Shown in pieces: positions 26,536-36,008 of a stretch of DNA of 64,000 nucleotides. The first letter of the stretch is position 1; each line of letters begins with the position of its first letter. The notes under the pieces were generated by a model. It did no database searches. It was not told the DNA's origin and saw nothing but the letters and a program-made list of their open reading frames with translations. Origin of the DNA: Pseudosulfitobacter pseudonitzschiae (lineage in GTDB: Bacteria; Pseudomonadota; Alphaproteobacteria; Rhodobacterales; Rhodobacteraceae); assembly GCF_900129395.1 (NCBI RefSeq), contig NZ_FQVP01000005.1, positions 248,001 through 312,000 on the forward strand, given 5' to 3'. Position numbers and translations under genes: made by a program.

Positions 26536-26892
26536 ATGCGTCTGAACGAAGTGACCTACAACGATGCCAAGCCGATCGAAGGCTATGGCCCCGGCTTTTT
26601 CCGCATCGGCGGCGAGGTGTTTCATGGCGCGGTGCTGACCGGGCCGCAAGGTACCCAGGCCTGGGGTGGCTATGACGCCGATCCGCAGGCATTGCTGGCG
26701 CTGGCGGGGCAGATCGACGTGTTGTTCGTCGGCACCGGCGCCGAGGTCGCGCATATCCCTGCGGACCTGCGCTCGCAACTGGAAGAGGCGGGACTGGGCG
26801 TCGAGGCCATGTCCTCACCCGCCGCTGCACGCACTTACAACGTGCTGCTGAGCGAAGGGCGCCGCATTGCGCTGGCGATGTTGCCTGTCTGA
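26536..26892 (+). CDS. Mth938-like domain protein
   Basis: A 118-residue small cytoplasmic protein of the Mth938/NDUFAF3 fold. It opens MRLNEVTYNDAKPIEGYGPGFFRIGG, then shows DVLFVGTGAEVAHIPADLR and AARTYNVLLSEGRRIALAMLPV, the expected core. The mitochondrial relative is a complex I assembly factor; bacterial members often sit beside sec genes, as here. It starts one base after the TSUP stop, so is probably the last gene of the yajC-secDF transcription unit. Biochemical role unknown. Confidence 0.88.
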   Translation: MRLNEVTYNDAKPIEGYGPGFFRIGGEVFHGAVLTGPQGTQAWGGYDADPQALLALAGQIDVLFVGTGAEVAHIPADLRSQLEEAGLGVEAMSSPAAARTYNVLLSEGRRIALAMLPV

Positions 26893-27007
26893 GTGGTCCG
26901 CTGGCGCGCTGTTTGCCCCCTCTGGGCTACCGCCCCGCACAGCTCCAAGGGAATTAGGCACCTTAGAAGGGCTTTTCCGAGCCGCGCGCATCCGTTAGGT
27001 CAGGCTG

Positions 27008-27628
27008 ATGGAATTGAACGTAACCGAATTGTCCGTGGCGCGCGGTGGCTTGCCGGTGCTGGAAGGTGTCAGCCTGTCGCTGGCGCCCGGCCAGGCGCTG
27101 GTGCTGCGGGGGCCAAATGGATCGGGCAAGACGACGCTGCTGCGCACCATCGCCGGGTTGCAACCTGCGCTGGCGGGTAATGTGACGGGGGCGGAGGACC
27201 GCATCGCCTACGCCGGCCACGCCGACGGGTTGAAGGCGATGCTGAGTGTTTCCGAAAACCTGACTTTTTGGGCCGCTGTCTTTGGCACGCGGCATGTGGA
27301 TGCGGCCCTTGCAGCTTTTGCATTGGAGCCGTTGGCGGACCGGCTGGCCGGCACATTGTCTGCGGGTCAAAAGCGACGGCTCGGGCTGGCGCGGTTGCTG
27401 GTGACAGGGCGGCCGATCTGGGTGCTGGACGAACCGACGGTGTCGCTGGATGCGGATGCGGTGACCTTGTTCGCAGATGCCGTGCGCGCGCATCTGGCGG
27501 GCGGTGGCATGGCGTTGATTGCCACGCATATCGACCTGGGCCTTGAGGCTGCGGTGCTGGATGTGACGCCCCACCGCGTCGTGCTGGATGCAGCGCGGCT
27601 GGGCGCCAGTGACGAGGCATTCCTGTGA
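27008..27628 (+). CDS. ccmA: Heme exporter ATP-binding protein CcmA
   Basis: A 206-residue ABC ATPase of the CcmABCD complex, which releases holo-CcmE for cytochrome c maturation. Walker A is [13 protein letters not shown] near residues 37-49, the signature [15 protein letters not shown] near 118, and Walker [10 protein letters not shown] near 138. The start is preceded by only a weak ribosome-binding site after a 115-base spacer. The stop overlaps the GTG start of ccmB by 4 bases. It is the first gene of the ccmABCDG run. Confidence 0.95.
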   Translation: MELNVTELSVARGGLPVLEGVSLSLAPGQALVLRGPNGSGKTTLLRTIAGLQPALAGNVTGAEDRIAYAGHADGLKAMLSVSENLTFWAAVFGTRHVDAALAAFALEPLADRLAGTLSAGQKRRLGLARLLVTGRPIWVLDEPTVSLDADAVTLFADAVRAHLAGGGMALIATHIDLGLEAAVLDVTPHRVVLDAARLGASDEAFL

Positions 27629-28281
27629 GGGCGCTGCTGGTGCGTGATCTGCGGCTTGCGCTGCGGGCTGGGGGTGGCTTTGGTCTGGGGCTTGCGTTTT
27701 TCCTGATTGTCGTCGTTCTGGTGCCGTTCAGCGTGGGACCACAGTCCGAGCTGCTGGGCCGGATCGCGGCAGGCGTCCTGTGGCTGGCGGCCCTGCTGGC
27801 CTGCCTTTTGTCACTGGACCGCATCCTGGCGCTGGATTTCGAGGATGGCACGTTGGACGTGCTGGCCACCGCGCCCTTGCCGCTGGAGGCGGCGCTGAGC
27901 GTCAAGGCGCTGGCGCATTGGCTGACCACGGCCGTGCCGTTGGTGGTCGCGGCCCCAGTGCTGGCGGTGCTGCTGAACCTGCCAGCGGCGGGTTATGGCG
28001 GACTGGTCCTGTCGTTGCTGCTGGGCACGCCCGCGCTGTCGGTGATCGGCACCTTTGGCGCGGCGTTGACCGTCGGGATCAAACGGGGCGGGCTGCTGTT
28101 GTCGCTGCTGGTGCTGCCGCTCTATGTGCCGACGCTGATTTTCGGAGCCGAGGCCGCACGGCGCAGCGCCGACGGGTTGGACGCCACCACGCCACTGTTG
28201 ATGCTGGCGGGGATCAGCGCGGGTGTGCTCGCACTGATGCCCTTTGCCAGCGCTGCCGTGCTGCGCGTCAACTTGCGGTGA
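27625..28281 (+). CDS. ccmB: Heme exporter membrane protein CcmB
   Basis: A 218-residue integral membrane protein with six hydrophobic segments. The opening [25 protein letters not shown] is typical, followed by [29 protein letters not shown]. It starts with GTG overlapping the ccmA stop (GTGA), implying translational coupling. It acts with CcmA, CcmC and CcmD in the inner membrane. Confidence 0.95.
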   Translation: MRALLVRDLRLALRAGGGFGLGLAFFLIVVVLVPFSVGPQSELLGRIAAGVLWLAALLACLLSLDRILALDFEDGTLDVLATAPLPLEAALSVKALAHWLTTAVPLVVAAPVLAVLLNLPAAGYGGLVLSLLLGTPALSVIGTFGAALTVGIKRGGLLLSLLVLPLYVPTLIFGAEAARRSADGLDATTPLLMLAGISAGVLALMPFASAAVLRVNLR

Positions 28282-28344
28282 GCGCATTGCCGCAGGCTTC
28301 TGTCAGGGATTGAGCCCGTGCGGCCAACAGATTAGGAAAACGCT

Positions 28345-29076
28345 ATGTCATTGTGGGAATACGCCAATCCAGTCAAGTTTCTGCGCCTCAGCGAACGGGT
28401 TCTGCCGTGGCTGTGGGCGCTGGCGGTGCTGTGTCTGGCCAGCGGGTTGGCCTGGGGCTTTTTCGGCACACCGGATGATTTCCGCCAGGGGTCAACGGTC
28501 AAGATCATCTATATTCACGTGCCCGCCGCTTTGATGGCGATCAATGGCTGGTTCATGATGCTGGTGGCCTCGTTGATCTGGCTGATCCGGCGTCACCATG
28601 TCAGCGCGCTGGCCGCCCGTGCCGCCGCGCCGGTGGGGGTGACCATGACGCTGATCGCGCTGATCACCGGTGCCGTATGGGGCCAGCCGATGTGGGGCAC
28701 GTGGTGGGCGTGGGACCCGCGCCTGACCTCGTTCCTGATCCTGTTCCTGTTCTACCTTGGCTACATGGCCATGTGGTCCGCGATCGAGGACCCCGACACC
28801 GCCGCCGATCTGACATCGGTGCTGTGCCTCGTGGGATCGGTCTTTGCCATTCTCTCGCGTTATGCGGTGAATTTCTGGAACCAGGGATTGCATCAGGGCG
28901 CATCGCTGTCGCTGGACAAGGAAAAGAACGTGGCGGATGTTTTCTATCATCCGCTTCTGCTGAGCATCGCAGGCTTTGTCCTGCTGTTCCTGGCGCTGGT
29001 GCTGTACCGCACGGGAACCGAGATCCGCGTAAGGCGCACCCGCGCCCTGCGCGCACGTCAGGGGGCAGGGGTATGA
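28345..29076 (+). CDS. ccmC: Heme exporter protein CcmC
   Basis: A 243-residue, six-helix protein of the heme-handling family. The tryptophan-rich WWD signature is seen as WGTWWAWDPRLTS (about residues 116-128), flanked by conserved histidines (YIHVPAALMAINGW and FWNQGLHQGASLS) that ligate heme. It loads heme onto CcmE in the periplasm. Its TGA overlaps the first ATG of ccmD. A 63-base spacer separates it from ccmB. Confidence 0.96.
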   Translation: MSLWEYANPVKFLRLSERVLPWLWALAVLCLASGLAWGFFGTPDDFRQGSTVKIIYIHVPAALMAINGWFMMLVASLIWLIRRHHVSALAARAAAPVGVTMTLIALITGAVWGQPMWGTWWAWDPRLTSFLILFLFYLGYMAMWSAIEDPDTAADLTSVLCLVGSVFAILSRYAVNFWNQGLHQGASLSLDKEKNVADVFYHPLLLSIAGFVLLFLALVLYRTGTEIRVRRTRALRARQGAGV

Positions 29077-29231
29077 TGCCGGAGCTGGGAAAATACGCCG
29101 TTGCGGTGCTGTCGGCCTATGGGGCGACGGCGGTGCTGCTGATCGTGCTGGTCACCGCCACCTTGCTGCGCGGACGCCGCGTGCGGGACGAAATGCAGCG
29201 CACCGAAGCCAGGGGGCGCAAGGATGCCTAG
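29073..29231 (+). CDS. ccmD: Heme exporter protein CcmD
   Basis: A 52-residue single-helix protein (MMPELGKYAVAVLSAYGATA, then VLLIVLVTATLL and a basic tail RGRRVRDEMQ). Size, topology and position between ccmC and ccmG match CcmD, which is required for release of CcmE from the CcmABC complex. Two consecutive ATG codons are available (29073 or 29076). It overlaps both neighbours by a few bases. Confidence 0.9.
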   Translation: MMPELGKYAVAVLSAYGATAVLLIVLVTATLLRGRRVRDEMQRTEARGRKDA

Positions 29232-29763
29232 ACTGTCACCGATGATGATCGCACCGCCGTTGGTCTTTGCCGCTTTTGTCGGACTGGCGGCCTTCGGGAT
29301 GTTTCGCGACGATCCCGAAGGGTTGCCGTCGACGCTGGTGGGGCAACAGGTGCCTGCGATCACCACGGACACGCTTGCAGACTATCCCGGTGTGACGCCG
29401 GAAATGTTCAAGCAGGGCGAGGTGACGCTGGTGAACTTCTGGGCCAGCTGGTGTCCGCCATGCCGCGCCGAACACCCGCGCCTGCTGGAAATGCAGGCCG
29501 AGGGGCTGAGGATCGTCGGGGTGAACTACAAGGATCAGAAGGGTGCCGCGACCGCTTACCTTGAGGATGACGGCAATCCCTTTTCCGCTGTCGCCTTTGA
29601 TCCGGCGGGACGTACGGGGATTGACTGGGGTGTGACGGCGCCGCCCGAGACCTTTATCGTGGACGGCGACGGCACCGTACTGTTCCGCTTTGCAGGCCCG
29701 CTTGTGGGCAGCGATTACGAACAGCGGTTTCTGCCCGCGCTGGAAGCCGCGCAGGCAGACTGA
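29224..29763 (+). CDS. ccmG: Thiol:disulfide interchange protein CcmG/DsbE
   Basis: A 179-residue membrane-anchored periplasmic thioredoxin-fold protein. After an N-terminal anchor (about 8-26), the redox site is WASWCPPC with Cys77 and Cys80, and the cis-proline loop is APPETFIVDGDG. It reduces apocytochrome c heme-binding cysteines. It ends the ccm cluster here; ccmE, ccmF and ccmH are not in the window. Its stop lies 5 bases from the end of a convergent transporter gene, with a hairpin at the junction. Confidence 0.95.
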   Translation: MPRLSPMMIAPPLVFAAFVGLAAFGMFRDDPEGLPSTLVGQQVPAITTDTLADYPGVTPEMFKQGEVTLVNFWASWCPPCRAEHPRLLEMQAEGLRIVGVNYKDQKGAATAYLEDDGNPFSAVAFDPAGRTGIDWGVTAPPETFIVDGDGTVLFRFAGPLVGSDYEQRFLPALEAAQAD

Positions 29764-29781
29764 GACCTTTACAGAAAGGTC
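29764..29781. terminator. Hairpin at the ccmG / transporter junction
   Basis: GACCTTT, loop ACAG, AAAGGTC overlaps the end of the convergent transporter gene. A 7-base stem with A/T edges could act weakly in both directions. Low confidence. Confidence 0.3.
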
Positions 29782-31076
29782 AGGCCAAGGGCGATGATGA
29801 CGCCAGTGATCACCAGGTGGATCACGCAGAACCCCATGATGTCCTTGGCCCGCAGACCGGCAATGCCAAGGATCGGCAGCGCCCAGAAGGGCTGCACCAT
29901 GTTTGTCCATGCATCCCCCCAGGCCACGGCCATCGACGCACGGCCAAGATCCGCACCCAGCGCTTGGGCTGCGGGCAGGATCACCGGGGCCTGAACCGCC
30001 CATTGTCCGCCGCCCGAGGGCACGAAAAAGTTGACGATGCCTGCGGACAGGAACGACCAGAATGGCAGCGTGGCCTCGGTCGCCAGACCCACCAGCCCCT
30101 CGGACACGGTCGCGGCCAATCCGGTCTGGACCATGATCGCCATGATGCCCGCGTAGAAGGGGAACTGGATCACGATGCCGGCGCCACCTTTGACGGCCTC
30201 ATTCAGCGCGTTCAGCAAGTGGCGCGGCGTGCCATGCAGCAGGATCGCCAGTGTCAGGAACAAAAAGTTGATGACGTTCAGCGACAGCCCGTTGCCTGCG
30301 GCGAAATACTGGATCAACCAGGCGGCACCCGCGGCACCGATCAGCACCGACAGGATGGGCGTGGTTTCCAGATACTCGGCGGGTGAGCGGGTGTCGGGCT
30401 TGGTGGTTTCATCGGTCTTCAGCAGGGCCGGGTCGATATAGATGCTGTCGGTCTCTGACGGCATCATCGCGCGGTTGACCAGCGGGACGACAACGAACAG
30501 CGCGGCCACGATGATCAGGTTGTAGGTGGAAAAGATCGTCTGTGACGTCGGAATGATACCGGTCAGATCGGCAAAGGGGTGTCCTTCGGTGGCGATGGAC
30601 AGCGGGATCGACCCCGCCAGACCGCCGTGCCAGACGATAAAACCCGAATAGGCCGAGGCCACCAGCAGGCGATAGTCCACCTTGATCTGGCGGGCCAGTT
30701 CCTTGGCGAACAAGGCCCCGACCACAAGGCCAAAGCCCCAGTTGATCCAGCTTGCCGCCAGCGACACGACGCTGACCAGAAGGATGGCACCGCCCGCGCT
30801 GCTGGCCAGACCGGCGAGGGCCTGCAGACCCTTTTTGACCAGCGGGGTCGACGCCATCATATAGCCCGTGACCAGCACCAGAAGCATCTGCATCGAGAAG
30901 CTGAGCAGCGACCAGAACCCGTCACCCCAGACGCTGATCACCTCAAGCGGGCTGCTGCCCTGAATGCCCATCGCGGCCAGGCCCGCGACCAGCGTGAGCA
31001 CGACGACAAAGACGAAGGGATCGGGCAGGTATCGGTCGACGATGCGAACCATCGGACGGGATATCGCATTCAGCAT
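29769..31076 (-). CDS. Short-chain fatty acid transporter family (AtoE-like)
   Basis: A 435-residue membrane protein with about 11-12 helices. Visible blocks include YLPDPFVFVVVLTLVAGLAAMG near the N terminus, a central FIVWHGGLAGSIPLSIA, and VNFFVPSGGGQWAVQAPVILPAA, typical of the TIGR00366/AtoE family that moves short-chain fatty acids. It is a single gene, convergent with ccmG, with AAAGGA ahead of the ATG and a 5' leader containing a TCCCGG/CCGGGA dyad. No acetoacetate or butyrate catabolic genes sit beside it, so the substrate is an inference from the family. Confidence 0.88.
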   Translation of the reverse strand: MLNAISRPMVRIVDRYLPDPFVFVVVLTLVAGLAAMGIQGSSPLEVISVWGDGFWSLLSFSMQMLLVLVTGYMMASTPLVKKGLQALAGLASSAGGAILLVSVVSLAASWINWGFGLVVGALFAKELARQIKVDYRLLVASAYSGFIVWHGGLAGSIPLSIATEGHPFADLTGIIPTSQTIFSTYNLIIVAALFVVVPLVNRAMMPSETDSIYIDPALLKTDETTKPDTRSPAEYLETTPILSVLIGAAGAAWLIQYFAAGNGLSLNVINFLFLTLAILLHGTPRHLLNALNEAVKGGAGIVIQFPFYAGIMAIMVQTGLAATVSEGLVGLATEATLPFWSFLSAGIVNFFVPSGGGQWAVQAPVILPAAQALGADLGRASMAVAWGDAWTNMVQPFWALPILGIAGLRAKDIMGFCVIHLVITGVIIALGLTFL

Positions 31077-31258
31077 GGCGGCTTTCCTTTTCTCTTTAGG
31101 GTTGCGTATTTCCCGGGACGATCCGGGATTTTAACCTGAATGAAAAGAGGCAAAGCACGGCATTTTCCTGTAGCTGCGCCTGATTTATACTGTAACCTCA
31201 GGTGCTTGACCTGTCATCCAAAGGCTTGATCAAAACCGATAGCCGTCAAATGAAAAAA

Positions 31259-31281
31259 CCCCCGACGCAACCGCGCGGGGG
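31259..31281 (-). terminator. Intrinsic terminator after acnA
   Basis: Read on the minus strand, a GC stem (CCCCCG/CGGGGG extended by CGC/GCG with one bulge, loop GGTT) is followed by a run of six T. It lies about 30 bases after the acnA stop. Confidence 0.85.
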
Positions 31282-31308
31282 CTTTTCCGAATTGCTTGTG
31301 CGCCGGGT

Positions 31309-34098
31309 TTATTCCGCAGCGATGGCGCTTTCAGCGGCAAGGTTGCGCAGCACATAGTGCAGAACGCCGCCGTGCTCGATGTATTCGATCTCGATCGCCG
31401 TATCGATGCGGCACTTGATCTTGATCTCTTTCACCGAACCGTCTGCCATGGTGATGGTGCAAGGCACCTCTTGCAGCGGCTTGATGGTGTCCAGACCGCT
31501 GATCGACACGGTTTCCTCGCCGGTCAGACCCAGCGATTTGCGGGTGTCGCCATTTGTGAACTCGAACGGGATAACGCCCATGCCCACCAGATTCGAACGG
31601 TGGATACGCTCGAAGTTTTCCGCGATCACGGCTTTGACGCCCAGCAGCGCCGTGCCCTTGGCCGCCCAGTCACGCGAGGACCCCGCGCCATACTGTTCGC
31701 CGCCAAAGATCACCAGCGGTGTGCCGTTGGCCTGATGCGCCATGGCCGCGTCAAAGATCGAGGTCTGTTTGCCATCGGGGCCCTTGGTATAACCGCCCTC
31801 GACGCCGTCCAGCATTTCGTTCTTGATGCGGATGTTGGCGAATGTGCCGCGCATCATCACCTCGTGGTTGCCGCGCCGCGACCCGTACGAGTTGAACTCG
31901 CGCACCGGCACCTGACGCTCCACCAGATACTGACCGGCAGGGGTGCTTTCCTTGAACGAACCGGCAGGCGAGATGTGGTCGGTCGTGATCATGTCACCCA
32001 AGACCGCCAGCACTTTGGCGTCCTTGATGTTGCTGATCGTGCCCGGTTCCTTGCTCATGTTCTGGAAATAGGGCGGGTTCTGCACATAGGTCGATTGCGG
32101 CGGCCAGTCGTAGGTCATGCTGTCCGTCACTTCGACGCCTTGCCATTTTTCGTCGCCCTTGAAGACGTCGGCATATTTGTCCTGGAACGCGGCGCGCGTC
32201 ACGGTCTGCTCGACCAGTTCCGCAACCTCCTGGGTCGAGGGCCAGATGTCTTTCAGGTAAACGTCATTGCCGTCCTTGTCCTGACCCAGAACGCCGTTGG
32301 CCAGATCGACGTTCATGTCACCGACCAGCGCATAGGCCACCACGAGGGGAGGCGAGGCCAGATAGTTGGCGCGCACGTCAGGCGAAATCCGGCCTTCAAA
32401 GTTGCGGTTGCCCGACAGGACCGAGGTGCCGATCAGGTCGTAGTCATTGATCGCCTTGCTGATCGGTGCATCCAGCGGGCCCGAGTTGCCGATGCAGGTG
32501 GTGCAGCCATAGCCGACAAGGTTGAAGCCGATGGCGTCCAGATCCTCTTGCAGGCCTGCGGCCTCAAGATAGTGCGACACGACTTGCGAACCGGGAGCGA
32601 GCGACGTCTTGACCCAAGGCTTGCGGGTCAGACCCAGCGCGCGGGCTTTCCGCGCCACAAGGCCCGCACCGATCATCACGTAGGGGTTCGACGTGTTGGT
32701 GCACGATGTGATCGATGCGATCACGATGGACCCGTCGTGCAGTTGATAGTTGCCATCATCGGTCTGCACATAGCCACGTTTGTGGTTGCCCGTGTCGCCG
32801 GGGATTTCGCGCGGCTCGGGCTGGCCGCCTTCACCTTCCCAGCGCACTTCGGAACTCTCTGTAGCATCCGCACCGCCGCGCACGCCGTTGACGTATTCGG
32901 CGAACGCAGTGTGGGCCGATGTCAGCGCGATATAGTCCTGCGGGCGTTTGGGACCGGAAATCGCGGGCACAATGGTGCCCATGTCCAGGTGCAGCGTGTC
33001 TGTGTAGATCGGCGCATAGTCCGCACCACGCCAGAAACCGTTTTCCTTGGCATAGGCTTCGACCAGCGCGATGCGGTCCTTGTCGCGGCCCGTGTTGGTC
33101 AGGTAGCGCAGGGTTTCATCGTCGATGGGGAAAAAGCCGCATGTCGCGCCGTATTCCGGAGCCATGTTGGCGATGGTGGCACGGTCGGCCAGCGGCAGGT
33201 GGTCCAGACCTTCGCCGTAGAATTCGACGAATTTGCTGACCACGCCTTTTTCGCGCAGCATTTCCACGACTTTCAGCACCAGGTCGGTGCCGGTGGTGCC
33301 TTCCATCATCTTGCCTGTCAGCTCAAAGCCGACAACTTCGGGGATCAGCATCGAAATCGGCTGACCCAGCATCGCGGCCTCGGCCTCGATACCACCCACG
33401 CCCCAGCCCAGAACCGCCGCGCCGTTGACCATTGTTGTGTGGCTGTCGGTGCCGACCAATGTGTCGGGATAGGCCACCAGCTCGCCGTTCTGGTCCTTGT
33501 CGGACCACACGGTCTGCGCCAGATATTCCAGGTTCACCTGGTGGCAGATGCCGGTGCCGGGGGGCACCACGCGGAAGTTGTTAAACGCCTTCTGGCCCCA
33601 TTTCAGGAACACATAGCGTTCCATGTTCCGCTCGTATTCGCGGTCCACGTTCATCTGGAACGCGCGCGGGTTGCCGAATTCGTCGATCATGACCGAGTGG
33701 TCGATGACCAGATCGACGGGGTTCAGCGGGTTGATCTTTTCAGGGTCGCCGCCCAGAGCCTTCAGACCATCGCGCATCGCGGCCAGGTCGACCACCGCCG
33801 GCACGCCGGTAAAATCCTGCATCAGCACGCGTGCGGGGCGATAGGCGATCTCGCGCGGGTTGTTGCCGCCCTTTGTTGCCCATTCGGCAAAAGCCTTGAT
33901 GTCGTCGGTTGTGACGGTCTTGCCGTCTTCGAACCGCAGCATGTTTTCCAGCACCACTTTCAACGCGGCGGGCAATTTCGAGAAATCGCCCAGGCCTGCC
34001 TCGGTGGCGGCGGGAATCGAATAATAGGCGACCGACTGGTCGCCGACTGTCAGCGTCTTGCGGGTTTTGGACGTATCATGGCCAACTGTGATGGGCAT
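31309..34098 (-). CDS. acnA: Aconitate hydratase A
   Basis: A 929-residue TCA-cycle enzyme interconverting citrate and isocitrate through a [4Fe-4S] cluster. The cluster cysteines are visible in SITSCTNTSNP and GYGCTTCIGNSGP. Further markers are GTDSHTTMVNG, DHSVMIDEFG and the C-terminal swivel-domain GGEQYGAGSSRDWAAKG. The start was placed at 34098 because an AAAGGAG lies just ahead; the open frame extends ten codons further without one. Monocistronic, with an intrinsic terminator downstream. Length matches the IRP1/AcnA class. Confidence 0.97.
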   Translation of the reverse strand: MPITVGHDTSKTRKTLTVGDQSVAYYSIPAATEAGLGDFSKLPAALKVVLENMLRFEDGKTVTTDDIKAFAEWATKGGNNPREIAYRPARVLMQDFTGVPAVVDLAAMRDGLKALGGDPEKINPLNPVDLVIDHSVMIDEFGNPRAFQMNVDREYERNMERYVFLKWGQKAFNNFRVVPPGTGICHQVNLEYLAQTVWSDKDQNGELVAYPDTLVGTDSHTTMVNGAAVLGWGVGGIEAEAAMLGQPISMLIPEVVGFELTGKMMEGTTGTDLVLKVVEMLREKGVVSKFVEFYGEGLDHLPLADRATIANMAPEYGATCGFFPIDDETLRYLTNTGRDKDRIALVEAYAKENGFWRGADYAPIYTDTLHLDMGTIVPAISGPKRPQDYIALTSAHTAFAEYVNGVRGGADATESSEVRWEGEGGQPEPREIPGDTGNHKRGYVQTDDGNYQLHDGSIVIASITSCTNTSNPYVMIGAGLVARKARALGLTRKPWVKTSLAPGSQVVSHYLEAAGLQEDLDAIGFNLVGYGCTTCIGNSGPLDAPISKAINDYDLIGTSVLSGNRNFEGRISPDVRANYLASPPLVVAYALVGDMNVDLANGVLGQDKDGNDVYLKDIWPSTQEVAELVEQTVTRAAFQDKYADVFKGDEKWQGVEVTDSMTYDWPPQSTYVQNPPYFQNMSKEPGTISNIKDAKVLAVLGDMITTDHISPAGSFKESTPAGQYLVERQVPVREFNSYGSRRGNHEVMMRGTFANIRIKNEMLDGVEGGYTKGPDGKQTSIFDAAMAHQANGTPLVIFGGEQYGAGSSRDWAAKGTALLGVKAVIAENFERIHRSNLVGMGVIPFEFTNGDTRKSLGLTGEETVSISGLDTIKPLQEVPCTITMADGSVKEIKIKCRIDTAIEIEYIEHGGVLHYVLRNLAAESAIAAE

Positions 34099-34384
34099 GG
34101 GTGGCTCCTTTGGCTTATTGTGCCCCAATTGGGAGGGGCAGGTGGCAGGGGGCGGTCTTCGCGCCTGATTTGCATCTTAATCTAGTTCGGATCAACAGGA
34201 TTCCACCGCTCTGCGACACTTTTGTATACCGTTGTGTACCGAATTCTAAGGATTGCCGTCAGATGTGGCGCTTTGGAACCATCCTGCACTGTCGCTGGCC
34301 ATCTTTCAACAAAGCTTGATTGGTCATTACAGGGTCATACGGTTAGGTATGATCCAGACCAAAAGACCCAAAGGCCTCCAATAC

Positions 34385-35077
34385 ATGAAATCAGTCTTGT
34401 CCGTTCTTGCCGCAGCACTGCTGTCCACTGCCACGCCCGGAACCGCAGATTCGCCGGTCGTGGTCGAGTTGTTCACCTCGCAGGGCTGTTCGTCGTGCCC
34501 GCCTGCAGACAAGATTTTTGCCGAGTTGGCGCAGCGCGATGATGTGATCGCCCTGGCGCTTCATGTGGACTATTGGGACTATATCGGCTGGAAAGACGAA
34601 TTCGCCGTACCCGCCTATGCGGATCGTCAGCGTGGTTATGCCGCCGCGGCCCAGCGCCGGTCGATCTATACGCCGCAGATGGTGGTGAACGGTCAGACCG
34701 ACATCGTGGGCGCGCGGCCGATGGAGTTGTCCGAAGCGATTGCCAAACATGCGGCGATGAAGTCGCCGGTGACGCTGGACGTGACACGGCAGGGTGATGC
34801 GTTGCAGATTTCGGCGCAGAACACCGGTGATGCGGCGCAGATGGTGGTGCAGCTGGTGCGCTATACCCCGATGAGCAACACGCGGATCACCCGGGGCGAG
34901 AACGCGGGCATGACGCTGGACTATGCCAATGTCGCCTGGGACTGGAAGGCGATTGGCACATGGGACGGGCGCAGCGACCTGTCGCTGAACGTGCCCGTGA
35001 CAGGTGACGCGCCGCTGGTGGTGCTGGTCCAGCAAGGCACCGACGGCGCGATCCTGGCAGCGGACGCACTGCGCTAG
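34385..35077 (+). CDS. DUF1223 secreted thioredoxin-like protein
   Basis: A 230-residue protein with a signal peptide (MKSVLSVLAAALLSTATPGTA) and the DUF1223 core ELFTSQGCSSCPPADKIFAEL, a thioredoxin-like region with a CSSCP motif. HVDYWDYIGWKDEFA and RQRGYAAAAQRRSIYTPQMVVNG follow. The cysteine pair suggests a periplasmic redox role, but no substrate is known. An ATG twelve codons upstream is also open; the chosen one gives the cleaner signal peptide. It is divergent from acnA across a 286-base spacer. Confidence 0.86.
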   Translation: MKSVLSVLAAALLSTATPGTADSPVVVELFTSQGCSSCPPADKIFAELAQRDDVIALALHVDYWDYIGWKDEFAVPAYADRQRGYAAAAQRRSIYTPQMVVNGQTDIVGARPMELSEAIAKHAAMKSPVTLDVTRQGDALQISAQNTGDAAQMVVQLVRYTPMSNTRITRGENAGMTLDYANVAWDWKAIGTWDGRSDLSLNVPVTGDAPLVVLVQQGTDGAILAADALR

Positions 35078-35101
35078 ATAGCTGCGAGCGGTGACCCCGC
35101 T

Positions 35102-36001
35102 TCAGGCCTCGTAGGCGCGCCAGCGGCGATGCACCCAGAACCATTGTTCGGGGTTTTCCCGCACCCTTGCACCCAGGCTGTCGTTCAGCGCCTGCGTCAT
35201 CGTTTCCGCATCCGTATGCGCAACCGGCGCTTCCAGCACCGTTTCAAAGCTCAGGCCATCAGGCTGACGGATGCCGTAGAATGGGATCAGCAAGGCATCG
35301 AACCGCAGCGCAAGCTCGGCCGCCGACAGGGCGGTTTTTGCAGGCTGGCCCATGAAGTCCAGCACCGTCCCCTCGAACACGTGCTGATCGAACAAGAGCA
35401 CCAACTGCCCACCGCCGCGCAGATGGCGGACAAAGCCGGATGTGCCGCGCCGCCCCTGGGGAAAGACAGGGCCGCCAAAGGCCTGCATCGTCTTGACGTA
35501 ATGGGCGTTGAAATAGGGGTTGGCCATGTCACGGTACAGCCCGCCCACGGCAAAGCCCTGTGCCACCAATGCGGCGCGGGTCGCCTCGTAGTTCCCGAAG
35601 TGTCCCGTCACCAGAATGACCGGACGGTCCGCGGCATCGGCCTCGCGCAAGGCGTCGAAACCTGCACCGGTCACGGGCTGGTTTTCCATGCGGTGCAGGA
35701 ACTCTTCCGACGAATAATTCTCGATGATGCTGCGGCCCGCGTTGTTCAGGCAGGCCCGCGCGATACGCCGCCGTTCCGTCGCGGCCATCTCGGGGTAGAT
35801 CAGCGCAAGGTTCGCCTCGGCACGGCGACGGTAGCCCACCAGCGGCCCCACGATACGTTCCACGATCCCGCCCAGCAGCGCCACGCGCGTCGCATAGGGC
35901 AGGGCCAGCGCCACACGGATCAGCGTATAGATGATCGCGTTGGACACATAGTGCCCCGCGCGCTCGCGCAGCGGCATGGTCGATAGGTCGGCTTTGGCCA
36001 T
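35102..36001 (-). CDS. LpxL-like lysophospholipid/lauroyl acyltransferase
   Basis: A 299-residue membrane-associated acyltransferase of the HtrB/LpxL family. The catalytic HX4E motif is seen as GHFGNYEA, preceded by PVILVT, with a later FPQGRRGTSGFVRHL and LLFDQHV, and the C-terminal NPEQWFWVHRRWR, a strong family marker. Members attach secondary acyl chains to lipid A or ornithine lipids. The ATG at 36001 follows the DMT transporter stop by 7 bases, so the two form an operon. Exact acceptor not readable. Confidence 0.9.
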   Translation of the reverse strand: MAKADLSTMPLRERAGHYVSNAIIYTLIRVALALPYATRVALLGGIVERIVGPLVGYRRRAEANLALIYPEMAATERRRIARACLNNAGRSIIENYSSEEFLHRMENQPVTGAGFDALREADAADRPVILVTGHFGNYEATRAALVAQGFAVGGLYRDMANPYFNAHYVKTMQAFGGPVFPQGRRGTSGFVRHLRGGGQLVLLFDQHVFEGTVLDFMGQPAKTALSAAELALRFDALLIPFYGIRQPDGLSFETVLEAPVAHTDAETMTQALNDSLGARVRENPEQWFWVHRRWRAYEA

Positions 36002-36008
36002 GGGCGGA

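Noticed and set aside
31357-34185. A 942-codon open frame on the plus strand opposite acnA
   Set aside because: It mirrors the aconitase gene exactly; GC-rich third positions keep the antisense frame free of stops. The translation is low in structure, rich in His/Arg/Gln and matches no family, while the minus strand gives a perfect aconitase.
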